Assembly: GCF_022662175.1 (NCBI RefSeq)
Contig: NZ_JAKMCR010000002.1
Span: 186,001 to 250,000 of the forward strand
Source of the DNA: Aestuariivivens marinum
Lineage (GTDB): Bacteria; Bacteroidota; Bacteroidia; Flavobacteriales; Flavobacteriaceae
Direction: 5' to 3'
DNA length: 64,000 nucleotides
Positions 63,852-64,000 of the stretch are shown piece by piece. Position numbers and translations under genes: made by a program. The notes below the pieces were generated by a model. It was given only the letters and a program-made list of their open reading frames with translations, ran no database searches and had not been told where the DNA came from. How positions within the stretch are numbered: the first letter of the stretch is position 1; each line of letters opens with the position of its first letter.

Positions 63852-64000
63852 GAACAATAACTAGGTTTGAAGAGCTCAATTCATAGGTCATATTCATTGG
63901 CTGGGTAATCGCTATTAGTGCATCTTTAAGATTATGGTGTATAAATGCCCCGGTAAATAGTCTGTTACCATCTATATTCTTTGTAACTACTTCTATTTGA
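63835..64000 (-). CDS. FecR-family anti-sigma factor, C-terminal end (partial)
   Basis: Only the last 54 residues are in the window: QIEVVTKNIDGN, RLFTGAFIHHNLKDALIAI, then TQPMNMTYELSSSNLVIVHG and a KKN end. The sequence matches the C-terminal DUF4974/STN-like tail of FecR-family periplasmic anti-sigma regulators, which contact the signalling domain of the paired TonB receptor. The start lies beyond base 64000. It overlaps the receptor start by 17 bases, typical for FecR-receptor pairs in Bacteroidota. Confidence 0.8.
   Translation of the reverse strand, partial: QIEVVTKNIDGNRLFTGAFIHHNLKDALIAITQPMNMTYELSSSNLVIVHGKKN

Noticed and set aside
63851-63857. Longer TonB-receptor start at TTG 63857
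   Set aside because: The ATG two codons later gives the same signal peptide and is a stronger start; the choice changes only two residues.

Overview
This window is chromosomal DNA from a member of the Bacteroidota, most likely a Flavobacteriaceae species. The evidence is consistent: AT-rich sequence, repeated -7 boxes of the form TAnnTTTG (one with a perfect TTTG-N19 partner), a type IX secretion C-terminal sorting domain, DUF4835/PorD, the Bacteroidota-type RNA polymerase omega subunit, a long-form GAPDH, BatA-type von Willebrand proteins and FecR/SusC-like TonB receptor logic. Genus cannot be fixed from this window. I see no rRNA, tRNA, insertion sequence, prophage or CRISPR array; the region looks like core chromosome with small accessory cassettes.

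Layout. 1-9.7 kb: a hypothetical gene, a secreted T9SS GloVer-repeat protein, an M61 peptidase lipoprotein, a GT2 glycosyltransferase, then a tight operon of BatA-like protein, a dihydroorotase-like protein lacking its metal ligands, a small membrane protein and an esterase. 9.7-15.7 kb (minus): an RprXY-like two-component pair, coaE, a YbbR protein, a GT2 enzyme and fabI. 15.8-22.4 kb (minus): recN, porD-like, coaBC, rpoZ, bamD, dapA and DUF6913. 22.5-24.6 kb (plus): a 5'-nucleotidase split into two genes and a DoxX protein. 24.6-28.8 kb (minus): membrane protein, ligA, prmC, GNAT. 28.8-34.3 kb: ribD-HAD-YigZ operon, thioesterase, then dnaA, LMW phosphatase and an RsmI-like methyltransferase. 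34.3-38.3 kb (minus): cell-envelope genes with dapF and mltG. 38.5-48.7 kb: htrA, long GAPDH, trmD, a zinc-less sirtuin, alkB, glycosyltransferase, haem-binding protein and purB. 48.7-50.9 kb (minus): an ECF sigma operon with two DUF4252 proteins. 51-58.5 kb: S41 peptidase, a Dph6-like PP-loop enzyme, and a divergent vitamin B12 uptake locus (btuB behind a cobalamin riboswitch, btuFCD opposite). 58.6-64 kb: rmuC, a SatD-DUF3307 cassette behind three evenly spaced palindromic sites, a TonB receptor with an N-terminal signalling domain and the tail of a FecR anti-sigma factor.

The best candidates for undescribed biology are regulatory or small-system: (i) SatD-DUF3307, where SatD looks like a palm/cyclase-like domain joined to a helix-turn-helix and the promoter is covered by three 28-bp-spaced inverted repeats; (ii) four GTTAAA hexamers spaced 10-12 bp apart between dapF and htrA, the geometry expected for an OmpR-family regulator such as the one encoded at 9.7 kb; (iii) a TGTAAC-N16-CGTC ECF promoter and hairpin ahead of the sigma/DUF4252 operon; (iv) a dihydroorotase paralogue with all HxH/R residues replaced. 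All function statements come from reading motifs by eye; no database search was run.
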